From: Roseovarius sp. MMSF_3281 | GTDB lineage: Bacteria > Pseudomonadota > Alphaproteobacteria > Rhodobacterales > Rhodobacteraceae | Direction of reading: 5' to 3' | Length of the DNA stretch: 64,000 nucleotides | NCBI RefSeq assembly: GCF_030733685.1 | Contig: NZ_JASHIM010000001.1 | Coordinates: 372,001 to 436,000, forward strand | Shown: positions 55,201-64,000 of the stretch, one piece after another | Layout: the number at the start of each line of letters is the position of its first letter | Numbering within the stretch: the first letter of the stretch is position 1 | The notes under the pieces: generated by a model | The model's input: only the letters and a program-made list of their open reading frames with translations | Database searches by the model: none | What the model was told of the DNA's origin: nothing | Position numbers and translations under genes: made by a program

Positions 55201-55348
55201 GTGGCACTGAAAACAACGGTTTGCCCATCGTGGTTGCGGCGGATTTTCGCCTTGAACCGCCGCCGCTCGTGAAGTTTTATCCTGACACGCCCTTGGCGCC
55301 ATGATAAATCGCGCCTGACTGGATTGAGACAATTGAAACGGGGACCAT

Positions 55349-56005
55349 ATGCCCAAACTTCTTTCGACTTTGCCGCTTGTTGTTCTGCTGAGCATGGGGA
55401 CGGCCCTGACTGCGCAGGATGATACCGCAGAGCAAACCGAGGCCACCGAGGCAGAAACCGCACCCGCCACCGAGGAAACAAGCGAAGCCGCTGAAAGCGG
55501 TGCCGTTGAAAACACCGAAGGCGAGGCCCTTGATATGGGGCGCGAAGTGCAAGACGAGAGCACTTACATCAAGGAAGAGCATGGCGACTGGCAGATGAAA
55601 TGCTTCCGCAGCGAGGCCGAGGAAGACCCATGCCAGATGTATCAGCTCCTGCGCGAAGACGCGGGCAACCCGGTGGCCGAGTTCAGCCTGTTCCGCCTGC
55701 CAGAGGGATCACAGGCCGTTGCCGGTGCAACCATCGTCGTACCGCTGGGCACGCTTCTGTCGGAAGAGCTGAAAATCTCGGTCGATGGCGGCAAGGCTAA
55801 AACCTATCCCTTCCGCTTTTGTTCCATGGTCGGATGCTTTGCACAGGTTGGCCTGACACAGGCCGATGTCGACGCCTTCAAAGCAGGGGCGGCGGCGAAT
55901 TTGCAAATCGTGCCGGCACAGGCCCCGGACCAGACAGTGGATATCAAGGCGTCGTTGTCGGGCTTTACGGCAGCCTATGACAACGTGTCGGTTGCCCAGA
56001 ACTGA
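55349..56005 (+). CDS. Invasion-associated locus B (IalB) family protein
   Basis: A 218-aa periplasmic protein. The signal peptide ends about TALTAQ, a Glu/Ala/Thr-rich linker spans about 25-60, and an IalB domain follows with HGDWQMKCFRS, DPCQMYQLLRED, VVPLGTLLSEELKISVDGG and FRFCSMVGCFAQVGLT. The four Cys (KCF, DPC, RFC, GCF) are typical and probably form two disulfides. IalB proteins aid host-cell entry in Bartonella but are common in free-living alphaproteobacteria, where their role is unclear. It starts behind ACGGGGA. Confidence 0.88.
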   Translation: MPKLLSTLPLVVLLSMGTALTAQDDTAEQTEATEAETAPATEETSEAAESGAVENTEGEALDMGREVQDESTYIKEEHGDWQMKCFRSEAEEDPCQMYQLLREDAGNPVAEFSLFRLPEGSQAVAGATIVVPLGTLLSEELKISVDGGKAKTYPFRFCSMVGCFAQVGLTQADVDAFKAGAAANLQIVPAQAPDQTVDIKASLSGFTAAYDNVSVAQN

Positions 56006-56035
56006 TTACTGATTACCATCAGTCATTGAATCTTG

Positions 56036-56066
56036 CGCCGCGTCCCTGCAAAGGGCGCGGCGTTTT
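56036..56066 (+). terminator. Intrinsic terminator of ialB
   Basis: The stem CGCCGCG-t-CCC / GGG-CGCGGCG with one bulged T is followed by TTTTC. It starts 30 bases after the ialB stop. Confidence 0.85.
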
Positions 56067-56081
56067 CATTGGTATGACCTG

Positions 56082-57293
56082 TCAGTGAAAGCGGCGCAGC
56101 GCCAGCACCGCGTTCAGCCCCCCAAAGGCAAAGGCATTCGAAAGGGCCACGTCAACCTTTGCCTCCCGCGCCTCGTTCGGGACCACGTCCAATGCGCATT
56201 CGGGATCGGCGTCTTCGTAGTTTATGGTTGGGGCAATCACCCCGTCGCGCAGGGCCATGATACAGGCCAAAAGCTCAACGGCGCCCGTCCCGCCAATCAG
56301 ATGGCCATGCATGGATTTCGTTGAGGATATCATCAGGTTGTCTGCATGGGCGCCGAATACATCCGCCACGGCGGCGCTTTCGGTCTTGTCATTGGCAGCC
56401 GTGCCAGTGCCATGGGCATTGATATAACCCACTTCGGACGGGTCCATACGGGCATCCTGCAAGGCGCCACGAATGGCACGGGCCGCCCCCTGTTTCGATG
56501 GCATCACGATATCCGAGGCGTCCGAGGACATGGCATAACCCGCAACCTCGGCCAGGATTTCGGCGCCGCGCGCCCGCGCGTGCTCGTACTCCTCGAAGAC
56601 GAACACGCCCGCACCTTCCCCTTGCACCATGCCGTTGCGATTGGCCGAAAAAGGCCGGCAACCGTCCTTGGACATCACGCGCAAACCTTCCCAGGCTTTC
56701 ACCCCGCCAAAGCACAGCATGGATTCCGATCCGCCGGTGATCATGACCGGCGTCAGCCCGCCATGCACCATCTGGAAGGCTTGTGCCATCGCATGGTTTG
56801 AACTGGCACAGGCCGTGGCCACGGTAAAGCTTGGCCCCTTGAGGTTAAACTCCATCGAGACATGGCTTGCCGCGGCGTTGTTCATCAGCTTTGGCACCAC
56901 GAAGGGGTGCACGCGGTTCTTACCGTCCTCGTAAACCGTTCGGTAGTTGTCATCGAGGGTGGTCATCCCGCCCCCGGAATTGCCAAGGATGATACCGGCG
57001 CACGCGGCCAGCTCCCCTGAAAACTCAAGTCCGGATTGTCCTATGGCCTCCCGTGCGGCGATCAACGTGAATTGCGTGAAACGATCATAGAGTGCCAATT
57101 GCTGACGGTTGAATCGTGTCTCCGGATCATAGCCCTTGACCTGCCCGCCGATCTTGATGGCCAAACGGTCAACATCGCGAAATTCCAGTTCGCTGATACC
57201 GCAATGGCCTTCGCGCATCGCTTCAAGGGTTTTGGGCACGGTATGACCCAAGGCATTAATTGTCCCGGCACCCGTTATGACAACGCGCTTCAC
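56082..57293 (-). CDS. Beta-ketoacyl-ACP synthase II-like protein (KAS)
   Basis: A 403-aa condensing enzyme. The nucleophile Cys162 lies in TACASSNHA, the catalytic His294 in INAHGTGTAANDKTE and His331 in KSMHGHLIGGTGAVE. It elongates acyl chains on an acyl carrier protein. A dedicated carrier-protein gene overlaps its GTG start by four bases and an lpxD gene lies just before. It therefore probably makes a special acyl chain for an envelope lipid and does not serve general fatty-acid synthesis. It is about as long as FabF. Confidence 0.9.
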   Translation of the reverse strand: MKRVVITGAGTINALGHTVPKTLEAMREGHCGISELEFRDVDRLAIKIGGQVKGYDPETRFNRQQLALYDRFTQFTLIAAREAIGQSGLEFSGELAACAGIILGNSGGGMTTLDDNYRTVYEDGKNRVHPFVVPKLMNNAAASHVSMEFNLKGPSFTVATACASSNHAMAQAFQMVHGGLTPVMITGGSESMLCFGGVKAWEGLRVMSKDGCRPFSANRNGMVQGEGAGVFVFEEYEHARARGAEILAEVAGYAMSSDASDIVMPSKQGAARAIRGALQDARMDPSEVGYINAHGTGTAANDKTESAAVADVFGAHADNLMISSTKSMHGHLIGGTGAVELLACIMALRDGVIAPTINYEDADPECALDVVPNEAREAKVDVALSNAFAFGGLNAVLALRRFH

Positions 57294-57547
57294 GACTGTT
57301 CTTTCACCAGTTGCTCTATGCCTGCAACGATCGACGAGACCGAGGAGATGTCGAAATCGCTTTGCTCAGGCTCGTTTGCATTGAAGGGCACCGAGATATC
57401 GAATTCTTCCTCGATGGCGAAAATGCTTTCCACTAGGCCAAGGCTGTCGATCCCAAGGTCCTCCAGTGTGCTGTCCATTTTGACATCCGAAGGATCTAGA
57501 ACAGCCTGTTCCGCGATAATTCCGATGACGCGTTCCTTGATAGACAT
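57290..57547 (-). CDS. Specialised acyl carrier protein
   Basis: An 85-aa acyl carrier protein. The phosphopantetheine site is DLGIDSLGLVESIFAIEEEF, with the Ser in DSL. The C-terminus (EQSDFDISSVSSIVAGIEQL) differs from the housekeeping AcpP. ATG 57547 is spaced best from AAGG; ATG 57553 would add two residues. Context (lpxD before, KAS after) suggests it carries a hydroxy or long acyl chain for lipid A or a related envelope lipid, in the manner of AcpXL, though the gene set differs from the rhizobial acpXL cluster. Confidence 0.88.
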   Translation of the reverse strand: MSIKERVIGIIAEQAVLDPSDVKMDSTLEDLGIDSLGLVESIFAIEEEFDISVPFNANEPEQSDFDISSVSSIVAGIEQLVKEQS

Positions 57548-57580
57548 GGGCATTACCTTTTGGTCTTTTTCGCGGTCGAT

Positions 57581-58672
57581 TTAGTCACTCTGACTGTTGT
57601 TTGAAACAGTTTTCTTAAGGTCTGCGACATCACGGAAAAGCCGTTTGAGACGCCTCAGACCTTTGTAGATTTCCATTTGCGAATCCATCTGGATGGCCGG
57701 GTATCCCAGCATGACGCGCCCCTTTGGAACATTCGACATCAGCTTGGTCGCCCCCCCGGTGATGACATTGTCACCAACGAAGATATTGTCTGCCACGCCG
57801 GTTTGCCCCGCCATGATCACGTTATCGCCCACCTTGACAGAACCCGCCAACCCCACCTGTCCGCAAAGCAGGCAGTCTGAGCCGATGATGCAGTTGTGCC
57901 CAATCTGAACGAGATTGTCGATCTTGGTGCCATTGCCGATCACCGTATCCCTCACGGTGCCGCGATCAATCGTGCAATTCGCGCCCACCTCGACGTCATT
58001 ACCGATGGACACCGCACCAAGGGAATGAATACGGGCGTGTTTCTGGGCCTTGATCTCACCCTGATCCCCAAGGGTTTGCCGCACCTTTTCGGCACCGGAA
58101 ACTTCGGGCGTGACATAGGAAAACCCATCGCTGCCGATCACCGCGCCGGGCTGCGCGATGAAACGGTCACCGATCATGACCCGCGCCCCGATACGGACAC
58201 CTTCCCGCAAGCCCCCCTGGGCGCCGAGAACCACGTCTGACCCGATGAAACATTGCGGCCCGATAACAGTGCCCGCCCCAATTCTTGCGCCTTTGCCAAT
58301 CACGGCCAAGGGGCCCACGGACACGCCATCACCAAGTTCGGCCGTGTCATGAACCACGGCCGATGGATGCACGCCATCCTGCCATCCCTGGCCCGGGTCC
58401 ATCATGGCGCTTAGCCCTGACAGGGCAAACCGTGGTCGCGGGGAAACGATGGCCGCCTCAAGGCCCAAGGCCTGCCAATCCGCGCCGTCCCACAGCATCG
58501 CTGCGCGGGCCTGTCCCTGTGGCAGGGCTTCGGCATATTCAGGCTTCATCGCGAGAGCCAGTTGGTGCGGCCCCGCATCGGCGGGTTCGGCCACCCCCTC
58601 CACCTCAATATCAACGGCGCCAAGGGCTTCTGCCCCCAGCGCCGCGGCAATTTGTTCGATCGTGTAGGCCAT
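57581..58672 (-). CDS. lpxD: UDP-3-O-acylglucosamine N-acyltransferase
   Basis: A 363-aa left-handed beta-helix acyltransferase. The N-terminal LpxD domain ([20 protein letters not shown]) is followed by hexapeptide repeats and the catalytic IGHN (His259), with [19 protein letters not shown] just before. It adds the second 3-hydroxyacyl chain to UDP-glucosamine in lipid A synthesis. It is longer than E. coli LpxD by about 20 residues through the C-terminal helix. A bamA-lpxD-fabZ-lpxA copy is not in this window, so it cannot be told whether this is the only LpxD. Confidence 0.88.
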   Translation of the reverse strand: MAYTIEQIAAALGAEALGAVDIEVEGVAEPADAGPHQLALAMKPEYAEALPQGQARAAMLWDGADWQALGLEAAIVSPRPRFALSGLSAMMDPGQGWQDGVHPSAVVHDTAELGDGVSVGPLAVIGKGARIGAGTVIGPQCFIGSDVVLGAQGGLREGVRIGARVMIGDRFIAQPGAVIGSDGFSYVTPEVSGAEKVRQTLGDQGEIKAQKHARIHSLGAVSIGNDVEVGANCTIDRGTVRDTVIGNGTKIDNLVQIGHNCIIGSDCLLCGQVGLAGSVKVGDNVIMAGQTGVADNIFVGDNVITGGATKLMSNVPKGRVMLGYPAIQMDSQMEIYKGLRRLKRLFRDVADLKKTVSNNSQSD

Positions 58673-58698
58673 GACACTCCCCTTTTTCGGGGATCGGT

Positions 58699-60312
58699 TT
58701 AGCCGCGAACCGCGCGCAGTGAAACCCCTGCCTTGTTCAGCGCATTCCAGATACGTGCATCCCGCCCATAGACATCGTCACGGAACTGAACCGGCCCTTT
58801 GGCTTGGGTGAAGGCCGTCCGATAGATGATGTGCACGGGCACTTCCTTTTCAAGCTTCACAACGGTTTCGCGCCCGGTATCCAACGTGGAATGGAAGAAG
58901 GCCTTGGGATTTTTTTCCTGCTTGGACAGTAACTCATAGGCAAAATCGAAGGGTTTTTGCAGACGGATACACCCATGGCTGTAATCCCGTTTGGCCCGTT
59001 CGAACAGGTTCTTCGCCGGCGTGTCGTGAAGGTAAATGTTGTACTTGTTGGGGAACATGAACTTCACCAGCCCAAGGGCGTTTCGGCGCGACGGCGGCTG
59101 CTTGATCGCGAAAGGGAAATTCGAGGCATTGTAGGCGTTGAAGTTGATCGCGCTTCGGCTGACCTGCTGTCCGCGGCTGTTATAAAGGCGCAGGTGCCCC
59201 GCCGCGTTCCGATTGCGTTTCATCATCGGCAGGTATTCCTTGACCGCGATGGACCGCGGAACGTGCCATGTTGGATTGATCACCATGAATTCCATGACAT
59301 CCGAGAATTCGGGGCTGCGGCGGTCGCTTTGGTTTTTTCCGACCACGGCACGGGTGCTAAAACTGACGCGGTCATTATCGACGATGCGGGCACTGAAATC
59401 AGTCAGGTTGACCAGGACATGCCGTGCGCCGCGTTCACGATTGAACCAGCGTTCGCGCTCCATCGCCACAAGAACCGATTGCAGGCGCGTCTGTACCGAC
59501 GTGTTAATCGCATTGATCGTCGAGGGCCCTGCAACACCGTCGGTGGCAAGCCCATGCGCCAGCTGGAATTGCTGGACCGCTGCTTGCAACGCTTGGTCGT
59601 AACTCTGGCTCGCGGAACGTTTGAGATAGCCCATTGCAATCAACCGATTGCGAAGCGACACAACCGCGTTGCCCGAGGCACCGGGTTTCAGAGACTGTTC
59701 AGGCACCTTCGGCCCCCACCCACCGGCGGCCAAAAGCCGTTCAAGCCGCAGCTTTTCTTTCATGAGGCGGGCATATTCGTTGGTTTTGGGCGGCAGGACC
59801 CGGAAAAACCCTCGTGGATTGCTTTTGGCGAAGTTCGTCAAATAGGAAGCGCGCTCTCGATAGGGCACTTGGCGTTTGATGCCGCCGTCGACACGTGACG
59901 GAATCAAGGCCCCGGTCTGCATATCACGCGCCAACTGAAGGAAGGTTCGGCTCATCTCGACTTCGACAAAACCGCGTGCACGGGGGGTTCGGGCGGCCTT
60001 CAGCGTGGCCATGAGGCCCTCGGCATCGTAGCGACGCGCCGGCAATCCGTGATCGTCGGCGGATGCGATCGCCTCGAACAAGGCAACACGCCGACGGCGA
60101 TCCTTGCCAACATTACCTGTCCAGATAGCCTCGTAATTATTGGCTTGGTAAAAGGCGGCAATATCGCGGTCCTTGGCGGCAGCCTCGGCCACAGCCTGCT
60201 TGAAAGCGGTAACCTGTGCATTTCCTTCATCCGGGAGAGCAAATGCTCCGATAAAAAGTACGAAAGCACAGAGGAGCCAGCGCCCCGCCCCGCCGAAAGC
60301 AACCTGAATCAT
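58699..60312 (-). CDS. L,D-transpeptidase of the YcbB/LdtD type
   Basis: A 537-aa periplasmic enzyme with signal peptide, N-terminal scaffold, a peptidoglycan-binding domain ([20 protein letters not shown] and [13 protein letters not shown]) and an L,D-transpeptidase domain with [19 protein letters not shown], where Cys is the nucleophile. It forms 3-3 cross-links in peptidoglycan. ATG 60312 follows AGGGGA; in-frame starts up to 60375 are possible. A short gap (26 bases) to lpxD suggests an operon. The divergent gene codes for a MepK-like endopeptidase, a partner also seen in E. coli (ycbB-ycbK). Confidence 0.9.
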   Translation of the reverse strand: MIQVAFGGAGRWLLCAFVLFIGAFALPDEGNAQVTAFKQAVAEAAAKDRDIAAFYQANNYEAIWTGNVGKDRRRRVALFEAIASADDHGLPARRYDAEGLMATLKAARTPRARGFVEVEMSRTFLQLARDMQTGALIPSRVDGGIKRQVPYRERASYLTNFAKSNPRGFFRVLPPKTNEYARLMKEKLRLERLLAAGGWGPKVPEQSLKPGASGNAVVSLRNRLIAMGYLKRSASQSYDQALQAAVQQFQLAHGLATDGVAGPSTINAINTSVQTRLQSVLVAMERERWFNRERGARHVLVNLTDFSARIVDNDRVSFSTRAVVGKNQSDRRSPEFSDVMEFMVINPTWHVPRSIAVKEYLPMMKRNRNAAGHLRLYNSRGQQVSRSAINFNAYNASNFPFAIKQPPSRRNALGLVKFMFPNKYNIYLHDTPAKNLFERAKRDYSHGCIRLQKPFDFAYELLSKQEKNPKAFFHSTLDTGRETVVKLEKEVPVHIIYRTAFTQAKGPVQFRDDVYGRDARIWNALNKAGVSLRAVRG

Positions 60313-60634
60313 CGTTATTCCCCTTTTAAATTCGCGCATCAGCTCTTTCACACGTGTCTGCGTGGGGCGGGGCAAGCTGTCTATTCAAATTTGCGCTAGG
60401 ATTGAATCAATGTGTCGAATTGCGGCCTTCGAGCATCGGATTCCGCACATTTGAGGCACAGGTTTTATTTTTTGCGCAAATTCCCGCCGAAATCTCTTGA
60501 TAGATTCAAATTTCGGAAAACTCCTCTTGGTCCGTGATTCTGATTATGCCATACAGTTCGCGCATCTGGGGATGAGATGGCAGGCCCGCCACAATGGCGG
60601 CAAACAGGTAAGCGACGGGACAGGCGCTATTCAA
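60313..60634. promoter_or_regulatory. Divergent promoter region, L,D-transpeptidase / DUF882 genes
   Basis: A 322-base gap between two divergent peptidoglycan genes. An AT-rich core lies at about 60380-60540 and probably holds both promoters, but I cannot assign boxes. An in-frame upstream extension of the DUF882 frame to 60497 has no family character. Confidence 0.4.
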
Positions 60635-61204
60635 ATGACGGATTACAGCTCGTTGAGCATGACGCGGCGTGCCCTGCTGGGTGCATTTACAGCTACAGCA
60701 GTATCAGCCGCCCCAACTTTCACTCAAGCAGCAGGGTTTCTACGCGGTGGTGGAGATATCCGGCGCATCAAGATGACTTCGCCCCGTACCGGTGAAAGCA
60801 TCGACACCATCTATTGGATCGAAGGCGAGTACATCAAAGATGCCGTACGGGAAATCAATCTTTTCATGCGCGATTGGCGTACGAACGATATACACAACAT
60901 CGACCTGCGCACCATCGACATCATGGCAGCCAGCCATAACCTGATGGACACCAACGAACCCTACTTGCTTTTGTCGGGCTACCGTAGCCCGAAAACCAAC
61001 GCGATGCTGCGGCGCCGCTCCAGCGGAGTGGCCAAGAATTCGCGCCACCTGCGCGGTCAGGCCGCTGACTTACGGCTGAGTTCACGCTCGGTGAACCAGA
61101 TGTATCGCGCGGCGATGTCCTGCAAAGGTGGCGGTGTTGGTCGCTATTCCGGGTCGAACTTCGTCCATATGGATTGCGGTCCGATCCGCAGCTGGGGACG
61201 GTAA
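60635..61204 (+). CDS. DUF882 / MepK-like murein endopeptidase with Tat signal
   Basis: A 189-aa protein with a twin-arginine leader (SMTRRALLGAFTATAVS) and a DUF882 (peptidase M15-type) domain. Zinc-site motifs are SRHLRGQAADLR (His, Asp) and FVHMDCGPIRSWGR (His, Asp), with LLSGYRSPKTNAML before. The E. coli relative MepK (YcbK) cuts 3-3 and 4-3 cross-links, the former made by L,D-transpeptidases such as the divergent gene here. Start ATG 60635 keeps the Tat motif near the N-terminus. Confidence 0.88.
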   Translation: MTDYSSLSMTRRALLGAFTATAVSAAPTFTQAAGFLRGGGDIRRIKMTSPRTGESIDTIYWIEGEYIKDAVREINLFMRDWRTNDIHNIDLRTIDIMAASHNLMDTNEPYLLLSGYRSPKTNAMLRRRSSGVAKNSRHLRGQAADLRLSSRSVNQMYRAAMSCKGGGVGRYSGSNFVHMDCGPIRSWGR

Positions 61205-61223
61205 AAGCATCTGAACCGAAACG

Positions 61224-61254
61224 AAAAAACACCGGCCAACAGGCCGGTGTTTTT
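61224..61254. terminator. Bidirectional intrinsic terminator between DUF882 gene and lipA
   Basis: The stem AAAACACCGGCC / GGCCGGTGTTTT with loop AACA has a T-run on the plus strand and an A-run that becomes a T-run on the minus strand. It ends both converging transcripts. Confidence 0.92.
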
Positions 61255-61286
61255 CTTTGGAAACGGCGTTTGGCTCAGGCGCCAAC

Positions 61287-62234
61287 CTACGCCAGCTTTT
61301 GCATCCGCGCCGCACGAAGGCGTTCGAAATCGTCTCCCGCATGGTATGACGAGCGGGTCAACGGCGTGGCGGAAACCATCAAGAATCCTTTGCCATAGGC
61401 CGCTTTTTCGTAGGCCGCGAATTCATCGGGATGCACGAAACGATCAACCGCGTGGTGCTTGGGCGTAGGTTGCAGATACTGACCGATGGTCAGAAAATCG
61501 ATATCCGCCGCGCGCATGTCATCCATGACCTGCAACACGGCTTGTTTATCCTCGCCTAGGCCGACCATGATGCCGGATTTGGTGAACATCGTCGGATCCA
61601 TCTCCTTGACCCGCTGCAACAGGCGTAGGGAATGGAAATACCGCGCCCCTGCCCTTACCTCGGGATACAGCCCGGGGACGGTTTCAAGGTTGTGATTGAA
61701 AACATCCGGCTTGGCCGCCACCACGACTTCGAGCACCGACGGATCACAACGCAGGAAATCGGGTGTCAAAATTTCAATGGTCGTTCCGGGCGATTGCTTT
61801 CGAATAGCGCGAATCGTCATGGCAAAATGCTCGGCCCCGCCATCTTCGATGTCGTCACGATCAACAGACGTGATCACGACATGATTTAGGCCAAGTTTCT
61901 TCACCGCGTCGGCCACGCGACCCGGTTCGAAAACATCCAGCTCCTCTGGTGGTTTGCCTGTGGCAATATTGCAAAACGAACAAGCGCGCGTACAGACCTC
62001 GCCCATGATCATCATGGTGGCATGGCCCTGGCTCCAACATTCCCCGGCGTTCGGGCAGCCCGCCTCTTCGCAGACGGTGACAAGGTTATGCTCGCGCATA
62101 ATCTTGTGGGTTTCGTGATATCCCTTGCCGTTCGGGGCCTTTACACGAATCCAGTCGGGTTTCTTGGGTTGTGCATTGTCCGGACGATGCGCCTTTTCTG
62201 GATGCCGCTGATCCGGGATCTTGAGGTCTCGCAC
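61287..62234 (-). CDS. lipA: Lipoyl synthase
   Basis: A 315-aa radical SAM enzyme that inserts two sulfurs into octanoyl chains on lipoyl domains. The auxiliary cluster motif is [12 protein letters not shown], the SAM-cluster motif is CTRACSFC, and there is a conserved C-terminal [10 protein letters not shown] with the Ser ligand. GTG 62234 follows GGGGAA and gives the normal N-terminus ([13 protein letters not shown]). The frame to 62309 would add 25 residues. Confidence 0.96.
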   Translation of the reverse strand: MRDLKIPDQRHPEKAHRPDNAQPKKPDWIRVKAPNGKGYHETHKIMREHNLVTVCEEAGCPNAGECWSQGHATMMIMGEVCTRACSFCNIATGKPPEELDVFEPGRVADAVKKLGLNHVVITSVDRDDIEDGGAEHFAMTIRAIRKQSPGTTIEILTPDFLRCDPSVLEVVVAAKPDVFNHNLETVPGLYPEVRAGARYFHSLRLLQRVKEMDPTMFTKSGIMVGLGEDKQAVLQVMDDMRAADIDFLTIGQYLQPTPKHHAVDRFVHPDEFAAYEKAAYGKGFLMVSATPLTRSSYHAGDDFERLRAARMQKLA

Positions 62235-62504
62235 GAATTTTTCCCCGCGAATGGTTTGATGACTCTTCGTAACTATAGTGCACAGCGGTGGGGAGTACCA
62301 GTTCTGCATATCTGCTCTGCGCTGACCGTGCAGCCGGGGTCACGAGTGCCCATCGCGTTTCAAGGTGTTTCGTTGATTACCGGCTTGCCTTCGTATTCCA
62401 GAGGGCAAGCCGGCACATCCCCCTACCACCAGCAAAGCGATTGCGCCCATCAATGCTTGGGATATCTTGTCGCCAGATTTCGCCCCAACACATTGGAGCA
62501 AGAC

Positions 62505-63230
62505 ATGGACTGGCAAGCCCACAGGCGCGATGCCCACGCCCTTGGCCGCACGCAGGAATTTCTTAAACAGATTGTCTATGGCGGCAATGACGGGATCGTC
62601 ACGACATTCGCGATCGTGGCCGGTTTTGCCGGTGCCGCGGCCGATGGCGTCGCGCAGATCGGCGGGTTGGCTGTTCTGGTCTTTGGGCTTGCCAATCTTT
62701 TTGCCGACGCGGTCAGCATGGGCCTTGGAGAGTTTCTTTCAGCACGCTCGCAGCACGATCTTTACCGATCCCGGCGAGAAAGCGAGCTGCATGAAATCAC
62801 AGAAAATCCCGAACAAGAACGCATGGAATTGTTTGAAATCCTGCGCCAACGCGGCCTACCGGCGGGCGAGGCGGATACCACCACCGCCATTCTGTCCCGC
62901 CACCCCAAGATCATGGCCGATTTGATGATGACCTATGAATTCGGCATGCAGGACCCCGACGAAGAAAATCCGGCCCTCAACGGGCTGTTCACCTTTCTGT
63001 CGTTTGTCGTTTTCGGGGCCATTCCGCTGGCTCCCTATTTTCTGCTCGAACCGACAGACACAGCCTTTTTATTGTCCGTGGGCGCGACTTTCAGTGCCCT
63101 GGTCGGTCTCGGCCTTTTACGATGGAGCGCGACACGCGAAAGCATGGCACGATCCATCGGTGAAACTGTCCTGGTCGGCACCGTTTGCGCGGTTGTGGCC
63201 TTTATGGTTGGCTGGATTGTCGGGGGTTAA
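62505..63230 (+). CDS. VIT1/CCC1-family transporter
   Basis: A 241-aa membrane protein. It has the family motif YGGNDGIVTTFAIVAGFAGA in TM1, then ANLFADAVSMGLGEFLSARSQHDLY, a cytoplasmic Glu-rich helical part (ERMELFEILRQRGLPAGEAD) and three C-terminal TMs. The family moves Fe2+ or Mn2+ out of the cytoplasm. The Glu-rich part is shorter than in plant VIT1. ATG 62505 follows GGAG. It is divergent from lipA; its stop overlaps the convergent DUF6456 gene by four bases. Confidence 0.88.
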   Translation: MDWQAHRRDAHALGRTQEFLKQIVYGGNDGIVTTFAIVAGFAGAAADGVAQIGGLAVLVFGLANLFADAVSMGLGEFLSARSQHDLYRSRRESELHEITENPEQERMELFEILRQRGLPAGEADTTTAILSRHPKIMADLMMTYEFGMQDPDEENPALNGLFTFLSFVVFGAIPLAPYFLLEPTDTAFLLSVGATFSALVGLGLLRWSATRESMARSIGETVLVGTVCAVVAFMVGWIVGG

Positions 63231-64000
63231 CCCATCATTCCTGCGTGTTCCCCAACCGTGTCGTAGTGCCGCTTGAGGCGCTGCAATGCGATGCGCAAGA
63301 CAATTTTCCCAGACCGCGCAGACCACCCCATACGCTTCTCGGCTTTTTCCAGCCCTTCAAGAAAACAACAACACCGCAAGACCACATCGCCCAAGCCCGG
63401 CCCCAATTCCCGCAATGCATTGACCACGCGGTCTTGAGCCGCCGCCTCAAGCCGCCCCTTGCAAGGCGACAGGTTCATTAGAAACCTTTGCAGGCCTTCG
63501 GTTGTATTGACCTCGTCCTGCGGTATTTGGGCAAGTTCAAAGTCTTCCCGCAGGCGTTCTCCGGCCCGCACCAAATCTTGTGACAGAAATGGCCGGCCCT
63601 CACGATCCTTCCGCCGTGCCAAGGCAACAACCGGGGTTTCCGTGACGCTGTATCGAATGCGCTTGCGGGCCACCGTCTCGGCTGTTGGCGCCTTCACGGT
63701 GTTCATCGGGGCCCCTTGAAACGCTGTCGGCGCCTCCGAAAACCCCGAGGCGCGGTTCTCGGACTCGGCCAGCATCTTGTTAAGGGCCAAGCGCCCCTCA
63801 CGCGTGATGTGATAGCGCGAAACCCGACCGGGCGTGGCACAGGCAATCCACGACTTGAGCGCCATGGCCTCGGCGATCTCGTTTTCGACAATCGCGGTGC
63901 GGACTTCCATATCCGTTCCCGCGTCACGGATCACAATGGCCTTTTGCATGTTCTGTGCCACGGCCAAAACGGCACGAGGTTCTGACAATCGGCGCAAAAC
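63227..64000 (-). CDS. DUF6456 domain protein, 5' end outside window
   Basis: At least 257 codons are open to the window edge. The C-terminal half (about 110-256) fits the DUF6456 group of Rhodobacterales: ESPL-like start ARRKDREGRPFLSQDLVRAGERLREDFELAQ, then LGPGLGDVVLRCCCFLEGLEKAEKRMGWSARSGKIVLRIALQRLKRHY, a helix-turn-helix-like part. The N-terminal half (RVSRYHITREGRLALNKML) looks like a winged helix. It is probably a DNA-binding regulator of unknown targets. No true start is visible; the TTG at 63997 has an open codon before it. Confidence 0.8.
   Translation of the reverse strand, partial: VLRRLSEPRAVLAVAQNMQKAIVIRDAGTDMEVRTAIVENEIAEAMALKSWIACATPGRVSRYHITREGRLALNKMLAESENRASGFSEAPTAFQGAPMNTVKAPTAETVARKRIRYSVTETPVVALARRKDREGRPFLSQDLVRAGERLREDFELAQIPQDEVNTTEGLQRFLMNLSPCKGRLEAAAQDRVVNALRELGPGLGDVVLRCCCFLEGLEKAEKRMGWSARSGKIVLRIALQRLKRHYDTVGEHAGMMG

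Larger units (their letters stand above)
54901..55348. other. Gap between herA-like gene and ialB holding two orphan terminators
   Basis: No supported protein gene. Two plus-strand intrinsic terminators (listed separately) have no plus-strand gene ahead of them, so one or two small RNAs may be encoded. A 57-codon frame from 55134 runs through the second terminator and is therefore doubtful. Confidence 0.5.

Noticed and set aside
55134..55304. 57-codon plus-strand frame starting at ATG 55134
   Set aside because: It runs straight through the strong intrinsic terminator at 55173-55200 and has no clear ribosome site, so it is unlikely to be translated.

Overview
The window reads as chromosomal DNA of a marine alphaproteobacterium of the order Rhodobacterales (Roseobacter group). 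The pointers are a free-standing corrinoid protein next to a homocysteine methyltransferase (split methionine synthase), an MrpAB-fused Na+/H+ antiporter, an IalB protein, DUF1638 and DUF6456 proteins, a Caulobacter-type Tad pilus locus, and GC-rich DNA with many 4-bp ATGA/GTGA gene overlaps. The assignment rests on recognised protein families, not on a search.

Region 1 (1-9991) is housekeeping: the end of a homocysteine S-methyltransferase, a PA0069-type radical SAM protein, the corrinoid protein and DUF1638 protein, SufE, a lipoprotein, RNase D, purN-purM, a CAU-anticodon tRNA, an SH3 lipoprotein, an EnvZ-like kinase, an MBL-fold hydrolase and tRNA-Asn.

Region 2 (about 10000-39700) lies directly behind tRNA-Asn and has an accessory character. 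A gene-poor scar with a possible frameshifted remnant is followed by an 11-gene Tad/Flp pilus operon (flp, cpaB, C, D, E, F, tadB, C, E, G, D). A decayed IS3-type stretch follows, and then a cell-surface secretion cluster. That cluster has three large secreted proteins (a 1711-aa RTX/VWD protein, a 541-aa CAP-domain protein, a 1298-aa Ig-repeat adhesin), a SapC-family protein and a complete type I secretion system (TolC-like, ABC, HlyD-like). The most interesting reading is that the RTX/VWD and CAP proteins end in the same dockerin-like double calcium loop plus a common tail, while the Ig-repeat adhesin carries a cohesin-like domain just before its C-terminal RTX region. The cluster may therefore encode a calcium-dependent surface complex in which the adhesin acts as scaffold and the other two dock on it, all exported by the adjacent secretion system.

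Region 3 (39703-64000) is again mostly core: the mrp/pha antiporter operon, katG with divergent oxyR, the isoprenoid operon xseB-ispA-dxs, a phosphotransferase, a HerA-like ATPase, ialB, an envelope cluster (L,D-transpeptidase, LpxD, acyl carrier protein, KAS) divergent from a MepK-like DUF882 peptidase, lipA, a VIT-family transporter and the 3' part of a DUF6456 gene that runs off the window. Two plus-strand intrinsic terminators without an upstream gene between herA and ialB suggest small RNAs.
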